From an uncultured Ectothiorhodospiraceae bacterium (GTDB taxonomy: Bacteria; Pseudomonadota; Gammaproteobacteria; Nevskiales; Oceanococcaceae): a DNA stretch of 32,059 nucleotides. Positions 8,009-17,891 of the stretch are shown here, piece after piece. The stretch's first letter is position 1. Each line of letters opens with the position of its first letter. Location: NCBI GenBank assembly GCA_937141935.1, contig CAKZQS010000030.1, positions 1 to 32,059 on the forward strand, in the 5' to 3' direction. Made by a program: the position numbers and the translations under genes. The notes beneath the pieces are model-generated. The model searched no databases. It was not told the DNA's origin and saw only the letters and a list, made by a program, of their open reading frames with translations.

Positions 8009-8928
8009 GCGGCCGCGTGCTCTGTGACGTGCTGCAGCAGCACCCCGCTGAGACGTCCGGTCAGCGCGGGCGGGAAATCGTGGCCCCAGCCGGGGAAGGG
8101 TTCCAGCCGGGCGCCGGGGATCACCCGCGCCAGGTGGCGGCCGCCGGAGACGTTGACCAGCGGGTCGGCCTCGCCGTGCAGCACCAGCGTGGGCATATCC
8201 AGCTGGCGCAGCGCCGGGCTGCGGTCGGGCTGGTTCATGATCGCCGCGTACTGGCGCAAGAAGCCGGCCGGGTTCTGGGCCCGCTCCAGGATGGCGCGCA
8301 GGCGGCTCTCGATGACCTCGGGCGGTGTCGGGTAGCCCGGTCCGGACAGCGCCGTCCACGAGCGCACCGCCGTGCGCAGCACCTCGTCAAAGTCGCGGCT
8401 GCGCGGCGCGGCGGTCACCACCTTCAGCGTCGACTGCTGCGGCATGCCCTTGGTGCGCTTGCCCGAGGTCGTCATGATCAGGCTCAGCGACTCCACCCGC
8501 TGCGGGGCACGCAGCGCGACGAGCTGGGCGACCATGCCGCCCATCGAGGCACCGACGATGTGCGCGCGCGGAATCTCCAGCGCGTCCATCAGGCCGATGG
8601 CGTCGTCCGCCAGGTCTTCCAGCGTGTAGGCGCTGGGCAGGCGGGCGCCGAAGAACCAGCGCAGCATGTCCCACTGCCCCGGCAGGCGCACGGGGCCCGC
8701 CGCCTCCATCGAGGTCGAGTGGCCGGCGTCGCGGTTGTCGAAGCGGATGACCCGGCAGTGCTGATTCAGCGCCGCGACCAGGTCCTCCGGCCAGTGCAGC
8801 AGCTGGCAGCCCAGGCCCATGATCAGCAGCAGCACCGGGCTGTCCGGCTGCGGGCCGGGGCGGTCCTCGTAGCAGAGTTCGACGCCGTCGTTGACGGCGA
8901 CCTTCAGATGCGGCGGGTTGGCAGTCAT
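8005..8928 (-). CDS. Alpha/beta-hydrolase fold protein
   Basis: A 307-aa soluble hydrolase with an intact catalytic triad: nucleophile elbow GASMGG (S128), acid in LHGEADPL (D255) and histidine in GWGHDFPP (H283). The oxyanion-hole region LLLIMGLGCQLLHWP and the FDNRDAGHS motif are those of the haloperoxidase/TAP-like esterase group commonly annotated as 'alpha/beta fold hydrolase'. No signal peptide is present. It is the first gene of a two-gene unit with the thioesterase. Candidate substrates are small esters or lactones; the sequence does not decide. Confidence 0.85.
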   Translation of the reverse strand: MTANPPHLKVAVNDGVELCYEDRPGPQPDSPVLLLIMGLGCQLLHWPEDLVAALNQHCRVIRFDNRDAGHSTSMEAAGPVRLPGQWDMLRWFFGARLPSAYTLEDLADDAIGLMDALEIPRAHIVGASMGGMVAQLVALRAPQRVESLSLIMTTSGKRTKGMPQQSTLKVVTAAPRSRDFDEVLRTAVRSWTALSGPGYPTPPEVIESRLRAILERAQNPAGFLRQYAAIMNQPDRSPALRQLDMPTLVLHGEADPLVNVSGGRHLARVIPGARLEPFPGWGHDFPPALTGRLSGVLLQHVTEHAAA

Positions 8929-9067
8929 CGGCGGGGCCGGTGCGGATTCAGCCCCGCAGTGTAGCGAGCGCCTGCCGCCGCCGCCGTGCGGCGGGACCCG
9001 GCCGCGCCCGCCGTGTCCACGCCGCAGTTGCCGTGGCGGCGCCCCAGGCGCCGCGGCTGTTCGAATG

Positions 9068-9084
9068 AAATCGCCTGCGGCGAT

Positions 9085-9086
<2 letters not shown>
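9068..9086 (-). terminator. Hairpin at the 3' end of sulP
   Basis: A perfect inverted repeat AAATCGCC-TGC-GGCGATTT overlaps the sulP stop codon. On the minus strand the stem ends in TTT, so it may serve as a short intrinsic terminator or 3' stabiliser. A second perfect 8-bp repeat, GCGGCGCC-CCA-GGCGCCGC, lies just beyond at 9036-9054. Confidence 0.4.
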
Positions 9087-10620
<1,534 letters not shown>

Positions 10621-10660
10621 TGCGGGCTCCGGCGGGCCGCGCCGGCCTGCGGGCCGGGCA

Positions 10661-10762
10661 GCAAAAAAAGCGACCCCCGCGGCGCCTGGCGGCGTCGCGC
10701 TGCGGCATCAATCGGGTTGATGAGTGCGTTGGGGGAGGGCGCAGCCACATGCGTGCTGCGGT
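10661..10762 (-). ncRNA. Candidate ~100-nt small RNA or attenuator leader upstream of sulP
   Basis: Between a near-consensus minus-strand promoter and a T7-tailed terminator lies about 100 nt with clear RNA architecture. From the 5' end: a 6-bp hairpin CGCAGC/GCTGCG (10740-10760) starting two bases after the predicted +1; a C-rich unpaired stretch CCCTCCCCCAACGCACT; a perfect 6-bp hairpin CATCAA-CCCGA-TTGATG (10706-10722); and the terminator (10663-10698). A short hairpin-capped RNA with an exposed C-rich patch resembles trans-acting sRNAs that pair with Shine-Dalgarno sequences. Alternatively it is the sulP leader with conditional termination. I recognise no named family. Confidence 0.45.
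10663..10698 (-). terminator. Intrinsic terminator between the rsx operon and sulP
   Basis: On the minus strand, a GC-rich stem closed by GCGAC (10694-10698) and GTCGC (10670-10674), with further CCGC/GCGG pairing inside, is followed directly by TTTTTTT (10663-10669). It ends 43 nt before the sulP start and lies downstream of the promoter at 10768-10796. Confidence 0.7.
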
Positions 10763-10767
10763 GCAAC

Positions 10768-10796
10768 ATTATCGGCGCGCGCGGCGGCCGTGTAAA
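10768..10796 (-). promoter_or_regulatory. Sigma-70-type promoter upstream of sulP / sRNA candidate
   Basis: On the minus strand, TTTACA (10791-10796) and GATAAT (10768-10773) are separated by exactly 17 bp. Initiation is expected near the A at 10762, directly before the first hairpin. It is the best two-element promoter I found in this GC-rich window. Confidence 0.6.
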
Positions 10797-10888
10797 GGGC
10801 GGGGTGGCTTGCGCGGCCCGGTGGCGGGGCCGAAATCCAGGCCGCGGGTCGGGCCGGCTGCTTTCGCCAGGCGCGCCGCGGCGGCCGC

Positions 10889-11608
10889 TCAGGCCGGCCC
10901 GGCGCGACCGACTGCCGTGTCGGCGGCGGTGTCCGCGGCGGGTGCCGGCCCCAGCGCCGCCAGCCGCGCCTGGGCGCGCTGCGCACGCCAGCGGTCGATG
11001 CCGTTTTTGCCGGCGATCAGGAAGCCGAGCACGATAAAGGCGCCGGGCGGCAGCGCCATCAGCAGCCAGCCGCTGTCGGCGATCTGCCAGGTCCAGTCGG
11101 CAGCCGCCGGGCCGAACATCAGCTGCGCGTCCGCCAGCAGCGTGCCGCGGCCCAGCACTTCGCGCACCGCGCCCAGCGCCAGCAGCACGCCGGTGAAGCC
11201 CAGCCCCATGGCCAAGCCGTCGAGCGCCGCCGGGCCCACGCTGTTGCGCGCGGCAAAGGCCTCGGCGCGGCCGATGATCGCGCAGTTGGTCACGATCAGG
11301 GGGATGAAGATGCCCAGCACCAGGTACAGCCCGTGCAGCCAGGCATTCATCGCCAGCTCGATGGCCGTGACGATGGCGGCGATGACCAGCACATAGACCG
11401 GGATGCGAATCTCCGGGCGGGTATAGCGGCGGATCAGCGACACGGTGACGTTGGAGCAGAGCAGCGTCAGCGTGGTGGCCAGGCCCAGGCCCAGGCCGTT
11501 GATCAGGGTGTTGGACACGGCCAGCAGCGGGCACAGCCCGAGCAGCTGCACCAGCCCCGGGTTGTTCTCCCACAGGCCCTTGCGCCAGAGTTCCGCGGCT
11601 TGGCTCAT
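10889..11608 (-). CDS. rsxE: Rsx/Rnf electron transport complex subunit E
   Basis: A membrane subunit of the ion-translocating ferredoxin:NAD+ oxidoreductase-like Rsx complex. The 239-aa protein has about six membrane helices and the RsxE-specific start [30 protein letters not shown]. The conserved cysteines in LLGLCPLLA and [14 protein letters not shown] are those that bind an intramembrane Fe-S cluster shared with RsxA in characterised Rnf structures. The C-terminal tail after GKNGIDRWR is Ala/Gly-rich. It is the last gene of the operon, its ATG overlapping the rsxG stop by 4 nt. It is distinguished from the paralogue RsxA by its N-terminal extension and length. Confidence 0.96.
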   Translation of the reverse strand: MSQAAELWRKGLWENNPGLVQLLGLCPLLAVSNTLINGLGLGLATTLTLLCSNVTVSLIRRYTRPEIRIPVYVLVIAAIVTAIELAMNAWLHGLYLVLGIFIPLIVTNCAIIGRAEAFAARNSVGPAALDGLAMGLGFTGVLLALGAVREVLGRGTLLADAQLMFGPAAADWTWQIADSGWLLMALPPGAFIVLGFLIAGKNGIDRWRAQRAQARLAALGPAPAADTAADTAVGRAGPA

Positions 11609-12318
11609 GCGCCCCCTCCGGGCGTATCGATGGCGGTGTACAGGCGCTCATGCGCCTGCGCGTGATAGGCCAGCGCCTCACGCACGGCGGCCACCACCGC
11701 GCGCGGCGTGATGGTGGCGCCGGTCAGCTGGTCAAAGGCCCCGCCATCCTTGCGTACGCGCCATTGCGTGTCCGGCGGGTCGCCCAGCGCGCGGCCGTTG
11801 AACTGCTCGATCCAGGTCGAGCGCGCGATCTCGATGGCATCGCCCAGGCCCGGCGTCTCGCGGTGGGCGACCACGCGCACGGCGGCCACGCGGCCGTCGC
11901 GGTGGATGCCCACCAGCAGGTCGATGTCGCCGGAATAGCCATCGCGGGTCGTCACCGGCAGGATCACCGCCACCGGCCGCCCGCCGCGGCGCGCGCGCCA
12001 CACGGTGTCGGCGCCGGGCCGCGACAGCGTCAGCGGCAGCTCGACCTCGATCGTGTCGTCCAGCAGGGCGTTGTCGAAGCTGTCGGCCGGCAGGATTTGC
12101 TGCAGCACGCGCAGCTGCTGCGCCGCCTCGGCCGCCTCGATCCGCGGCTGGGCCACCTGGTAGACGGCCGCCAGCAGCGCGACCGCGACCGCCGAGAAGG
12201 CCAGCAGGGAGCGGCTGGCGTACCAGGCGCCGGCGCGCAGCGTGTGCGCGGTCCGCGGGCCGCTGTCCACCGCGCCTTCGTCGCTGCCGCCGCTCACGGG
12301 GGTTTTCTCGTCGCTCAT
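11605..12318 (-). CDS. rsxG: Rsx/Rnf electron transport complex subunit G
   Basis: A periplasmic-facing flavoprotein subunit anchored by one N-terminal helix (about residues 33-54, [20 protein letters not shown]). The 237-aa protein carries the covalent FMN site in [17 protein letters not shown] near residue 200, where the second Thr of the (S/T)GATxT motif takes the flavin phosphate. The segment [37 protein letters not shown] is the FMN-binding-domain core. The ATG at 12318 overlaps the rsxD stop (ATGA). The same frame is open much further upstream, but that part is antisense-like filler within rsxD. Confidence 0.95.
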   Translation of the reverse strand: MSDEKTPVSGGSDEGAVDSGPRTAHTLRAGAWYASRSLLAFSAVAVALLAAVYQVAQPRIEAAEAAQQLRVLQQILPADSFDNALLDDTIEVELPLTLSRPGADTVWRARRGGRPVAVILPVTTRDGYSGDIDLLVGIHRDGRVAAVRVVAHRETPGLGDAIEIARSTWIEQFNGRALGDPPDTQWRVRKDGGAFDQLTGATITPRAVVAAVREALAYHAQAHERLYTAIDTPGGGA

Positions 12319-13322
12319 GGCCGCGGGGTCTGTGCCTTGCCGGTGCCGTAGACGCGCGTGGGCGTGTGCGCGTCGATCAGCGGCACCGCGATGTTCATCA
12401 GCAGCACCGCGAAGGCCACGCCGTCGGGGTAGCCGCCAAAGCTGCGGATGATCCAGGTCAGCAGGCCCACACCAAAGCCAAAGATGAGCCGCCCGCGCGG
12501 GGTGGTGCTGCCGGAGACCGGGTCGGTGGCAATGAAGAGCGCGCCGAAAATGCTGGCGCCGTAGAGCCAGTGAAAGCCCACGCCGGCGAAGCGGTCGGGG
12601 TCGATGGCCGAGGCGATCAGCGCCGGCAGCGCCATGCCCGCCAGCATCGCCACGGGGATGCGCCAGGAGATCACGCGTTGGAACAGCAGCCAGGCGCCGC
12701 CCAGCGCCCAGGCGGCCGCCAGCCACAGCGCCGGGGTCAGCGGCGTGCCCGGCAGCATCTCGCCCAGCGTGCGCTGCTGGGTCAGCCCGCTGCGCACCGC
12801 ATCCAGCGGGGTGGCGCCGGTCAGCCCGTCCAGCGTCCCGGCCGGGACGTCGCCGGCGATATAACCCAGCGGCAGCGCGCCCCAGCCCATGCCGGCCTGC
12901 GGCCATTGCGTCATGCTGACCGGCACGCTGATCAGCAGCATCACGTAGCCGAGCATCGCCGGGTTGAAGGGGTTGTAGCCCAGTCCGCCAAAGAGCTGCT
13001 TGCCGATGGCAATGGCGAAGGCGCCGCCCAGCAGCGGCTGCCACCAGGGCAGCCAGGGCGGCAAGGACAGGCCGAGCAGGATCGCGGTCAGCAGCGCCGA
13101 GCCATCGAAGAGATGACGTTGCAGCGGGCGCCCACGCCAGCGCAGCAGCAGGGCCTCGGTGGCCAGCGCGCCCAGCGCCACCAGCGCCAGGTTCAGCAGC
13201 AGCCCCGGGCCCCAGACCCACACGGCCACCGCGGTGCCCGGCAGCAGGGCCAGCAGCACATGGCCCATGACCGCGGGCACGCCGCGGGGCCGGCGCAGCC
13301 AGGGGCTGGATTGCACGGCCAT
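12315..13322 (-). CDS. rsxD: Rsx/Rnf electron transport complex subunit D
   Basis: A polytopic membrane subunit of 335 aa related to NqrB. The covalent FMN attachment motif appears as DGLTGATPLDA near residue 168, as in E. coli RsxD. Other family blocks are NPFNPAMLGYVMLLISVPVSMTQWP, DPVSGSTTPRGRLIFG and RSFGGYPDGVAFAVLLMN. It has about nine helices. Its ATG overlaps the rsxC stop by 1 nt (TGATG) and its stop overlaps the rsxG start by 4 nt, so translation is coupled on both sides. Confidence 0.96.
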   Translation of the reverse strand: MAVQSSPWLRRPRGVPAVMGHVLLALLPGTAVAVWVWGPGLLLNLALVALGALATEALLLRWRGRPLQRHLFDGSALLTAILLGLSLPPWLPWWQPLLGGAFAIAIGKQLFGGLGYNPFNPAMLGYVMLLISVPVSMTQWPQAGMGWGALPLGYIAGDVPAGTLDGLTGATPLDAVRSGLTQQRTLGEMLPGTPLTPALWLAAAWALGGAWLLFQRVISWRIPVAMLAGMALPALIASAIDPDRFAGVGFHWLYGASIFGALFIATDPVSGSTTPRGRLIFGFGVGLLTWIIRSFGGYPDGVAFAVLLMNIAVPLIDAHTPTRVYGTGKAQTPRP

Positions 13323-14965
13323 CAGCTTTGGTCCTCGTCGCGCGCCGCGGCCTGCTGGCGACGCGCGCGGGCCTGCGCCGCCGCCACGGCGGGCGGTGTC
13401 TGCTCGGCCTGGGCCGGCTCCTTAGCGCCGGCCGGTGCCGGGTTGTCGGCGCTGGCCGCGGCGGCCTCGGCCTCGGCCTTGGCCTTCTGCGCGGCCTGCT
13501 TGGCGGCCAGCTGTTCGCGCTTGCGCCGGCGGGCCTCTTCCTTCTCGCGCTTCTCGCGCTCCAGGCGCTGCTGGCGGAACTCATGCCGCGCGCGGGCCTG
13601 GTCGGCCTTGATCTTCTCCTGCTCGGCCAGCCGGATCTCGGTCTTGGCGTAGCGGTAGTACTGCACCAGCGGGATGTCCGAGGGGCAGACCTGCGCGCAG
13701 CAGCCGCATTCGATGCAGTCGAAGAGGTTCAGCGTCTGGGTCTTGTCGAATTCCTTGGCCCGCGCATGCCAATACAGCTGCTGCGGCAGCAGCCCGGCGG
13801 GGCAGACGCTGACGCAGTCGCCGCAGCGGATGCAGGGCATGGGCTCGACCGGCGGCGCGAGGTCCTCGCTGCCGCCGACCAGGATGCAGTTGCTGCCCTT
13901 GACGATGGGCAGCGCGTCGTCGGCCAGTGCGACGCCCATCATCGGCCCGCCCAGCAGCAGGCGCTGCACGCCGGCCTCGCTGTAGCCGCCACAGGCCTCG
14001 ATCAGCGTGCGGATCGGCGTGCCGATGCGCACGCGCAGGTTGGCCGGCGCGCGCACGCCGGAGCCGGTCACGGTGACGATGCGCTCGGTCAGCGGCTCCG
14101 CCGCCGTCACGGCGCGCCAGATGGCCGCGGCCGTGGCCACGTTGTGCACGACGATGCCGATATCGATCGGCAGGCCCTCGCTGGGCACCTCGCGGCCGGT
14201 CAGCGTCTGGATCAGCTGGCGCTCGCCGCCCTGCGGGTAGCGCGAGGGCACCGGGACCACCTTCACGGCACGGTCGCCGCTGTCCTTGGCCGCCGCGCGC
14301 ATGGCCTCCAGCGCGCTGGGGTTGTGGTCCTCGATGGCGATCTGCACCTCGCGGGCGCGGATCAAATAGGCCAGCAGCCGGGCGCCGGCCACGATGGCCG
14401 GGGCGTCCTCGAGCATGGCCGCGCCATCACAGGAGATATAGGGCTCACACTCGGCGCCATTGAGGATCAGCGTGCCGACATGGGCGGTGTCCTTGGGGTT
14501 GAGCTTGACCGCCGCCGGGAAGGCCGCCCCGCCCAGGCCCACGATGCCGGCCTGGCGGATGCAGGCCAGCAGTTCCTCGCGCGGCAAGTCCTGCCAGTCG
14601 GCCTGCGGCGTCCACAGCGGCGCCTCGCGGCCGCGGTCCTCGCCATCCGCGGCCAGCACGATGCACAGCGCCGACAGCCCCGAGGCATGCGGGATCGGCC
14701 GCTCTTCAATCGCGCGGATCTCGCCGGAGGTGCTGGCGTGGATCGCCGCCGACACGAAGCCCTCGGCCGCGGCCAGCAGGTCGCCGCGGCGCACCCGGTC
14801 GCCCACCTGCACCACGGGTGTGGCCGCCTGGCCGACGTGCTGGCCCAGTGGGAAGACGAGTTCGTCCGGCAGCGGCGCGGCGCGCGTGCGCCCGGCCTCG
14901 CCATAGAGCTTGTGCCCGGGCAGCGCCAGGCCGCCGGGAAAACCGGCCTTGGCGCGGCCAAACAT
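13322..14965 (-). CDS. rsxC: Rsx/Rnf electron transport complex subunit C (short form)
   Basis: A peripheral NADH-dehydrogenase-like subunit carrying FMN/NADH sites and two [4Fe-4S] clusters. The 547-aa protein contains the glycine-rich RQAGIVGLGGAAFPAAVKL block and the NGAECEPYISCD motif near residues 170-185, then CIRCGDCVSVCPAGLLP and CIECGCCAQVCPSDIPL. The C-terminal 110 residues are a Lys/Glu/Ala-rich probable coiled coil. E. coli RsxC has a much longer repetitive tail (about 740 aa in total), so this is the compact version. The start [12 protein letters not shown] at 14965 overlaps the rsxB stop by 1 nt. Confidence 0.95.
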   Translation of the reverse strand: MFGRAKAGFPGGLALPGHKLYGEAGRTRAAPLPDELVFPLGQHVGQAATPVVQVGDRVRRGDLLAAAEGFVSAAIHASTSGEIRAIEERPIPHASGLSALCIVLAADGEDRGREAPLWTPQADWQDLPREELLACIRQAGIVGLGGAAFPAAVKLNPKDTAHVGTLILNGAECEPYISCDGAAMLEDAPAIVAGARLLAYLIRAREVQIAIEDHNPSALEAMRAAAKDSGDRAVKVVPVPSRYPQGGERQLIQTLTGREVPSEGLPIDIGIVVHNVATAAAIWRAVTAAEPLTERIVTVTGSGVRAPANLRVRIGTPIRTLIEACGGYSEAGVQRLLLGGPMMGVALADDALPIVKGSNCILVGGSEDLAPPVEPMPCIRCGDCVSVCPAGLLPQQLYWHARAKEFDKTQTLNLFDCIECGCCAQVCPSDIPLVQYYRYAKTEIRLAEQEKIKADQARARHEFRQQRLEREKREKEEARRRKREQLAAKQAAQKAKAEAEAAAASADNPAPAGAKEPAQAEQTPPAVAAAQARARRQQAAARDEDQS

Positions 14966-15516
14966 CAGGCGGCCTCCCGCGAGCGGCCCGGCTCGGGCCA
15001 GGTCCAGTTGCGCGGCGTGGGCGTGACCTCGTGCATCTCGATGCAGTCCACGGGGCAGGGCGGCAGGCACAGCTTGCAGCCGGTGCACTCGCTGGCCAGG
15101 ATCGTGTGCATCTGCTTGTTGGCGCCCAGGATCGCGTCGACCGGGCAGGCCTGGATGCACAGCGTGCAGCCGATGCAGCGGTCCTCGTCGATCCAGGCCA
15201 CCAGCGGCGCTTCCTGCGCCTCGCCGTTTTCGGGGTTCAGCGGCTTGGGCTCGCGGCCGAGCAGCTCGGCCAGCGCGACCACGCCATCCTCACCGCCGGG
15301 CGGGCACTGGTTGATGTCGGCCTCGCCCGCGGCGATGGCCTCCGCGTAGGGGCGGCAGCCGGGGTAGCTGCACTGGCCGCACTGGGTTTGCGGCAGGATC
15401 GCGTCGATCTGCTCGACCAGCGGGTTGCCCTCGACGCGAAAGCGCACGGCGGCCACGCCCAGCGCGATGCCGATAACGCTGGCCAGCAGGCCAAAGGCGA
15501 TCAGTGCGGCCAGCAT
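14965..15516 (-). CDS. rsxB: Rsx/Rnf electron transport complex subunit B (ferredoxin-like)
   Basis: The Fe-S electron carrier that feeds or receives electrons at the cytoplasmic face. The 183-aa protein has an N-terminal membrane helix (residues 1-26), the four-Cys domain [19 protein letters not shown] with a later CPPGG, and two ferredoxin motifs [16 protein letters not shown] and [16 protein letters not shown]. Length and motif order match E. coli RsxB. Both ends overlap the neighbouring genes by 1 nt (TGATG), so stoichiometry is likely set by translational coupling. Confidence 0.97.
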   Translation of the reverse strand: MLAALIAFGLLASVIGIALGVAAVRFRVEGNPLVEQIDAILPQTQCGQCSYPGCRPYAEAIAAGEADINQCPPGGEDGVVALAELLGREPKPLNPENGEAQEAPLVAWIDEDRCIGCTLCIQACPVDAILGANKQMHTILASECTGCKLCLPPCPVDCIEMHEVTPTPRNWTWPEPGRSREAA

Positions 15517-16091
15517 CAGGCGAGCCCCGCAAAGCCAAGAAAAGCCAGCGACATCAGGCCGGCGGTAATCAGGCTGATCGGCGCGCCCTGGAAGACCTCG
15601 GGCACGTCCGCCGCGGCGATGCGCTCGCGCAGGCTGGCGAACAGGATCAGCACCAGCGAAAAGCCCACCGCGGCGCCAAAGCCGTAGAACACGGCCTGGG
15701 CAAAGTCCAGCTCGCGGCGGGTGTTCAGCAGGGCCACGCCCAGCACCGCGCAGTTGGTGGTGATCAGCGGCAGGTAGATGCCCAGAACCTCATGCAGCAG
15801 CGGGCTGGACTTGCGCACCCACATCTCGGTCAGCTGCACCACGGCGGCGATGACGACAATGAAGGACAGCGTGCGCAGGTACTCCAGCCCCAGCGGCGCC
15901 AGGATGGCGTTTTCGACCACCCAGGAGCTGGCCGCGGCCAGCGTCAGCACAAAGGTGGTGGCCAGCGCCATGCCGGTCGAGGTGTCGAGCTTGCGCGACA
16001 CGCCCATGAAGGGGCACAGGCCCAAAAACTGGACGAGCACGAAGTTGTTCACCAGCACGGTGCTGAGCAGGATGAACCAGGCTTCGATCAT
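15516..16091 (-). CDS. rsxA: Rsx/Rnf electron transport complex subunit A
   Basis: First gene of the rsxABCDGE operon, a 191-aa six-helix membrane subunit. Recognisable blocks are [31 protein letters not shown] at the N-terminus and [18 protein letters not shown], whose cysteines correspond to the intramembrane Fe-S ligands. In E. coli the complex keeps SoxR reduced; in other bacteria it drives ferredoxin reduction by ion gradient. GGAGA lies 10 bases before the ATG. The metG stop is 75 bp upstream on the same strand, so read-through from metG is possible; a local CATAAA could be a -10 but has no clear -35. Confidence 0.97.
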   Translation of the reverse strand: MIEAWFILLSTVLVNNFVLVQFLGLCPFMGVSRKLDTSTGMALATTFVLTLAAASSWVVENAILAPLGLEYLRTLSFIVVIAAVVQLTEMWVRKSSPLLHEVLGIYLPLITTNCAVLGVALLNTRRELDFAQAVFYGFGAAVGFSLVLILFASLRERIAAADVPEVFQGAPISLITAGLMSLAFLGFAGLA

Positions 16092-16154
16092 GCGGCGGGA
16101 GTCTCCGCGAGGCGCGGCGGTTTATGCAAATTCACGAGAGCAAATCACCACAGC

Positions 16155-16171
16155 CATAACCAAAAGTTATG
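16155..16171. repeat. Perfect palindrome at the metG stop codon
   Basis: CATAAC-CAAAA-GTTATG is a perfect 6-bp inverted repeat in an AT-richer patch between metG and rsxA, including the metG stop codon. It has no T-tract after either arm, so it is a poor intrinsic terminator. It could be an operator for the rsx promoter or an mRNA-processing hairpin; the sequence alone does not decide. Confidence 0.45.
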
Positions 16172-17783
16172 AAAGCGCGGCCACGGCCGCCTCGTCCACC
16201 CGCGCCAGCAGGTTCTGATAGGGCGCGATTTCCACGCCCAGCAGCGGCGCTTCGCGCTGCGACCAATCCGGCAGGCCATGCAGCCACTCGCCCACCTTGG
16301 CGGTGGTGTCGGGCAGCGCCGGCGCCAGGTACAGCGACAGCAGGCGGAACAGGTTCAGCGCGGTGGTGCACACCGGCAGGACCTCGGCCGTACGCTGCGG
16401 GTCCTTGGCCAGTGCCCAGGGCGCGCGTTCGGCGACATAGGCATTGGCCCGGTCGGCCAGCGCCATGATCTGCCGCACCGCCGCGCCGCTTTCGCGCGCG
16501 GCATAGGCGGCGCCAATGGCCTCGCCGGCGGCGGCGAACTCGGCCACCAGCTCGGGCGCGTCCAGCGTGTCGGCCAGGCGGCCCCCGCCCAGCTTCTTGA
16601 CGAAGCCGGCGCAGCGGGCGGCGATGTTGACGTACTTGCCGACCAGGTCCGAGTTCACCCGCTGGCGGAAGTCCTCCAGGTTCAGGTCGATATCGTCGAC
16701 GCCGGCGCCGAGCTTGGCGGCGAAGTAATAGCGCAGGTATTCCGCCGGCAGCGCGTCCAGGTACTTGCGCGCGGTAATAAAGGTGCCGCGCGACTTCGAC
16801 ATCTTTTCGCCGTTGACGGTGACAAAGCCGTGCGCCAGCACGGCGCTCGGCGGCTTCAGGCCCGCGCCATGCAGCATGGCGGGCCAGAACAGCGCGTGGA
16901 AATAGGTGATGTCCTTGCCGATGATGTGCACGATCTCGGTGTCGTCATCGGCCTGCCAGGCCTGCCAGGGGTCCACGCCCTCGCGCTGGCACAGGTCCAT
17001 CCAGCTGGCGATGTAACCCACCGGCGCGTCGACCCAGACATAGAAGAACTTGCCGGGCGCGCCCGGGATCTCGAAGCCGAAGTAGGGCGCATCGCGGGAG
17101 ATGTCCCAGTCCTTCAGCCCGGCCTCGAACCACTCGCCCAGCTTGGCCCGCACCGCGGGCTGCAGCTCGGCGCTGGCCAGCCAGTCGCGCAGAAAGCCCT
17201 CGAGCTTGCCGAGCTGGAAGAAGTAATGCGTGCTGGGCTTTTGCTCCGGCGCCGCGCCGGACAGCGCGGAGCGGGCGTCGATCAGGTCCAGCGGCTCGTA
17301 GGTGGCGCCACAGACCTCGCAGGCATCGCCGTACTGGTCCGCCGCGCCGCAGCGCGGGCAGGTGCCGCGGATGAAGCGGTCGGGCAGAAACATGCCCTTG
17401 ACCGGGTCCCAGGCCTGCTCGATCTCGCGGCTGTCGATCAGGCCCGCGGCGTCCAGGGCCTGAAAGATGCGGCCCAGCGCCTGCTCGTTCTCGGCGCTGT
17501 GGGTGCTGTGGAAGTTGTCGAAGCCGATCCGGAAGTCGGCATAGTCGCGGCGGTGCTCGCGGCCGACTTCGGCCACCAGCTCTTCCGGGCTCACGCCGGC
17601 ATCCTGCGCCTTGAGCATGATCGGCGTGCCGTGGGCGTCGTGCGCGCAGACATAGCGCACGCTGTGCCCCTGCTGGCGCAGGGCACGGGCGTAGATGTCC
17701 GTCAGCACGGCCTCGCTGATATGGCCCAGATGCAGCGGGCCGTTGGCGTAAGGCAGGGCACTCGTGAGCAGGATGCGACGCAT
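16167..17783 (-). CDS. metG: Methionyl-tRNA synthetase, short form
   Basis: Charges initiator and elongator tRNA-Met. The 538-aa protein carries the class I signatures HLGH (residues 18-21) and KMSKS (residues 327-331), and the zinc knuckle CPRCG...CEVCG of the MetG1 type. The sequence ends at NLLARVDEAAVAALS, which aligns with the end of the anticodon-binding core of E. coli MetG; the extra roughly 130-residue C-terminal tRNA-binding/dimerisation domain is absent and no downstream DNA could encode it. The protein is therefore probably monomeric. The start at 17783 gives the family N-terminus MRRILLTSALPYANG. It is divergent from mrp across 108 bp. Confidence 0.96.
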   Translation of the reverse strand: MRRILLTSALPYANGPLHLGHISEAVLTDIYARALRQQGHSVRYVCAHDAHGTPIMLKAQDAGVSPEELVAEVGREHRRDYADFRIGFDNFHSTHSAENEQALGRIFQALDAAGLIDSREIEQAWDPVKGMFLPDRFIRGTCPRCGAADQYGDACEVCGATYEPLDLIDARSALSGAAPEQKPSTHYFFQLGKLEGFLRDWLASAELQPAVRAKLGEWFEAGLKDWDISRDAPYFGFEIPGAPGKFFYVWVDAPVGYIASWMDLCQREGVDPWQAWQADDDTEIVHIIGKDITYFHALFWPAMLHGAGLKPPSAVLAHGFVTVNGEKMSKSRGTFITARKYLDALPAEYLRYYFAAKLGAGVDDIDLNLEDFRQRVNSDLVGKYVNIAARCAGFVKKLGGGRLADTLDAPELVAEFAAAGEAIGAAYAARESGAAVRQIMALADRANAYVAERAPWALAKDPQRTAEVLPVCTTALNLFRLLSLYLAPALPDTTAKVGEWLHGLPDWSQREAPLLGVEIAPYQNLLARVDEAAVAALS

Positions 17784-17891
17784 CGCGAGGTTCACCGGGC
17801 GGGCGCAATCGAACCTGACATTCTGCCACAGCACCCCGCCGCGGCCGTGTGCGCTGCTAGACTGCGGTGTTCGCTTTTCGCCCCCATTGCC

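Noticed and set aside
13328-15349. A long plus-strand open frame opposite rsxC and rsxB
   Set aside because: Antisense to genes with intact Fe-S motifs; no recognisable domain and compositionally biased.
16155-16171. The CATAAC/GTTATG palindrome as a rho-independent terminator of metG
   Set aside because: AT-rich 6-bp stem without a T-tract on the metG strand; unlikely to terminate by itself.
16278-17891. A plus-strand open frame joined to apbC, covering metG in antisense
   Set aside because: Translation is Gly/Ala/Gln/Arg-rich filler opposite a clear metG; the Mrp domain begins at the GTG near 17892.
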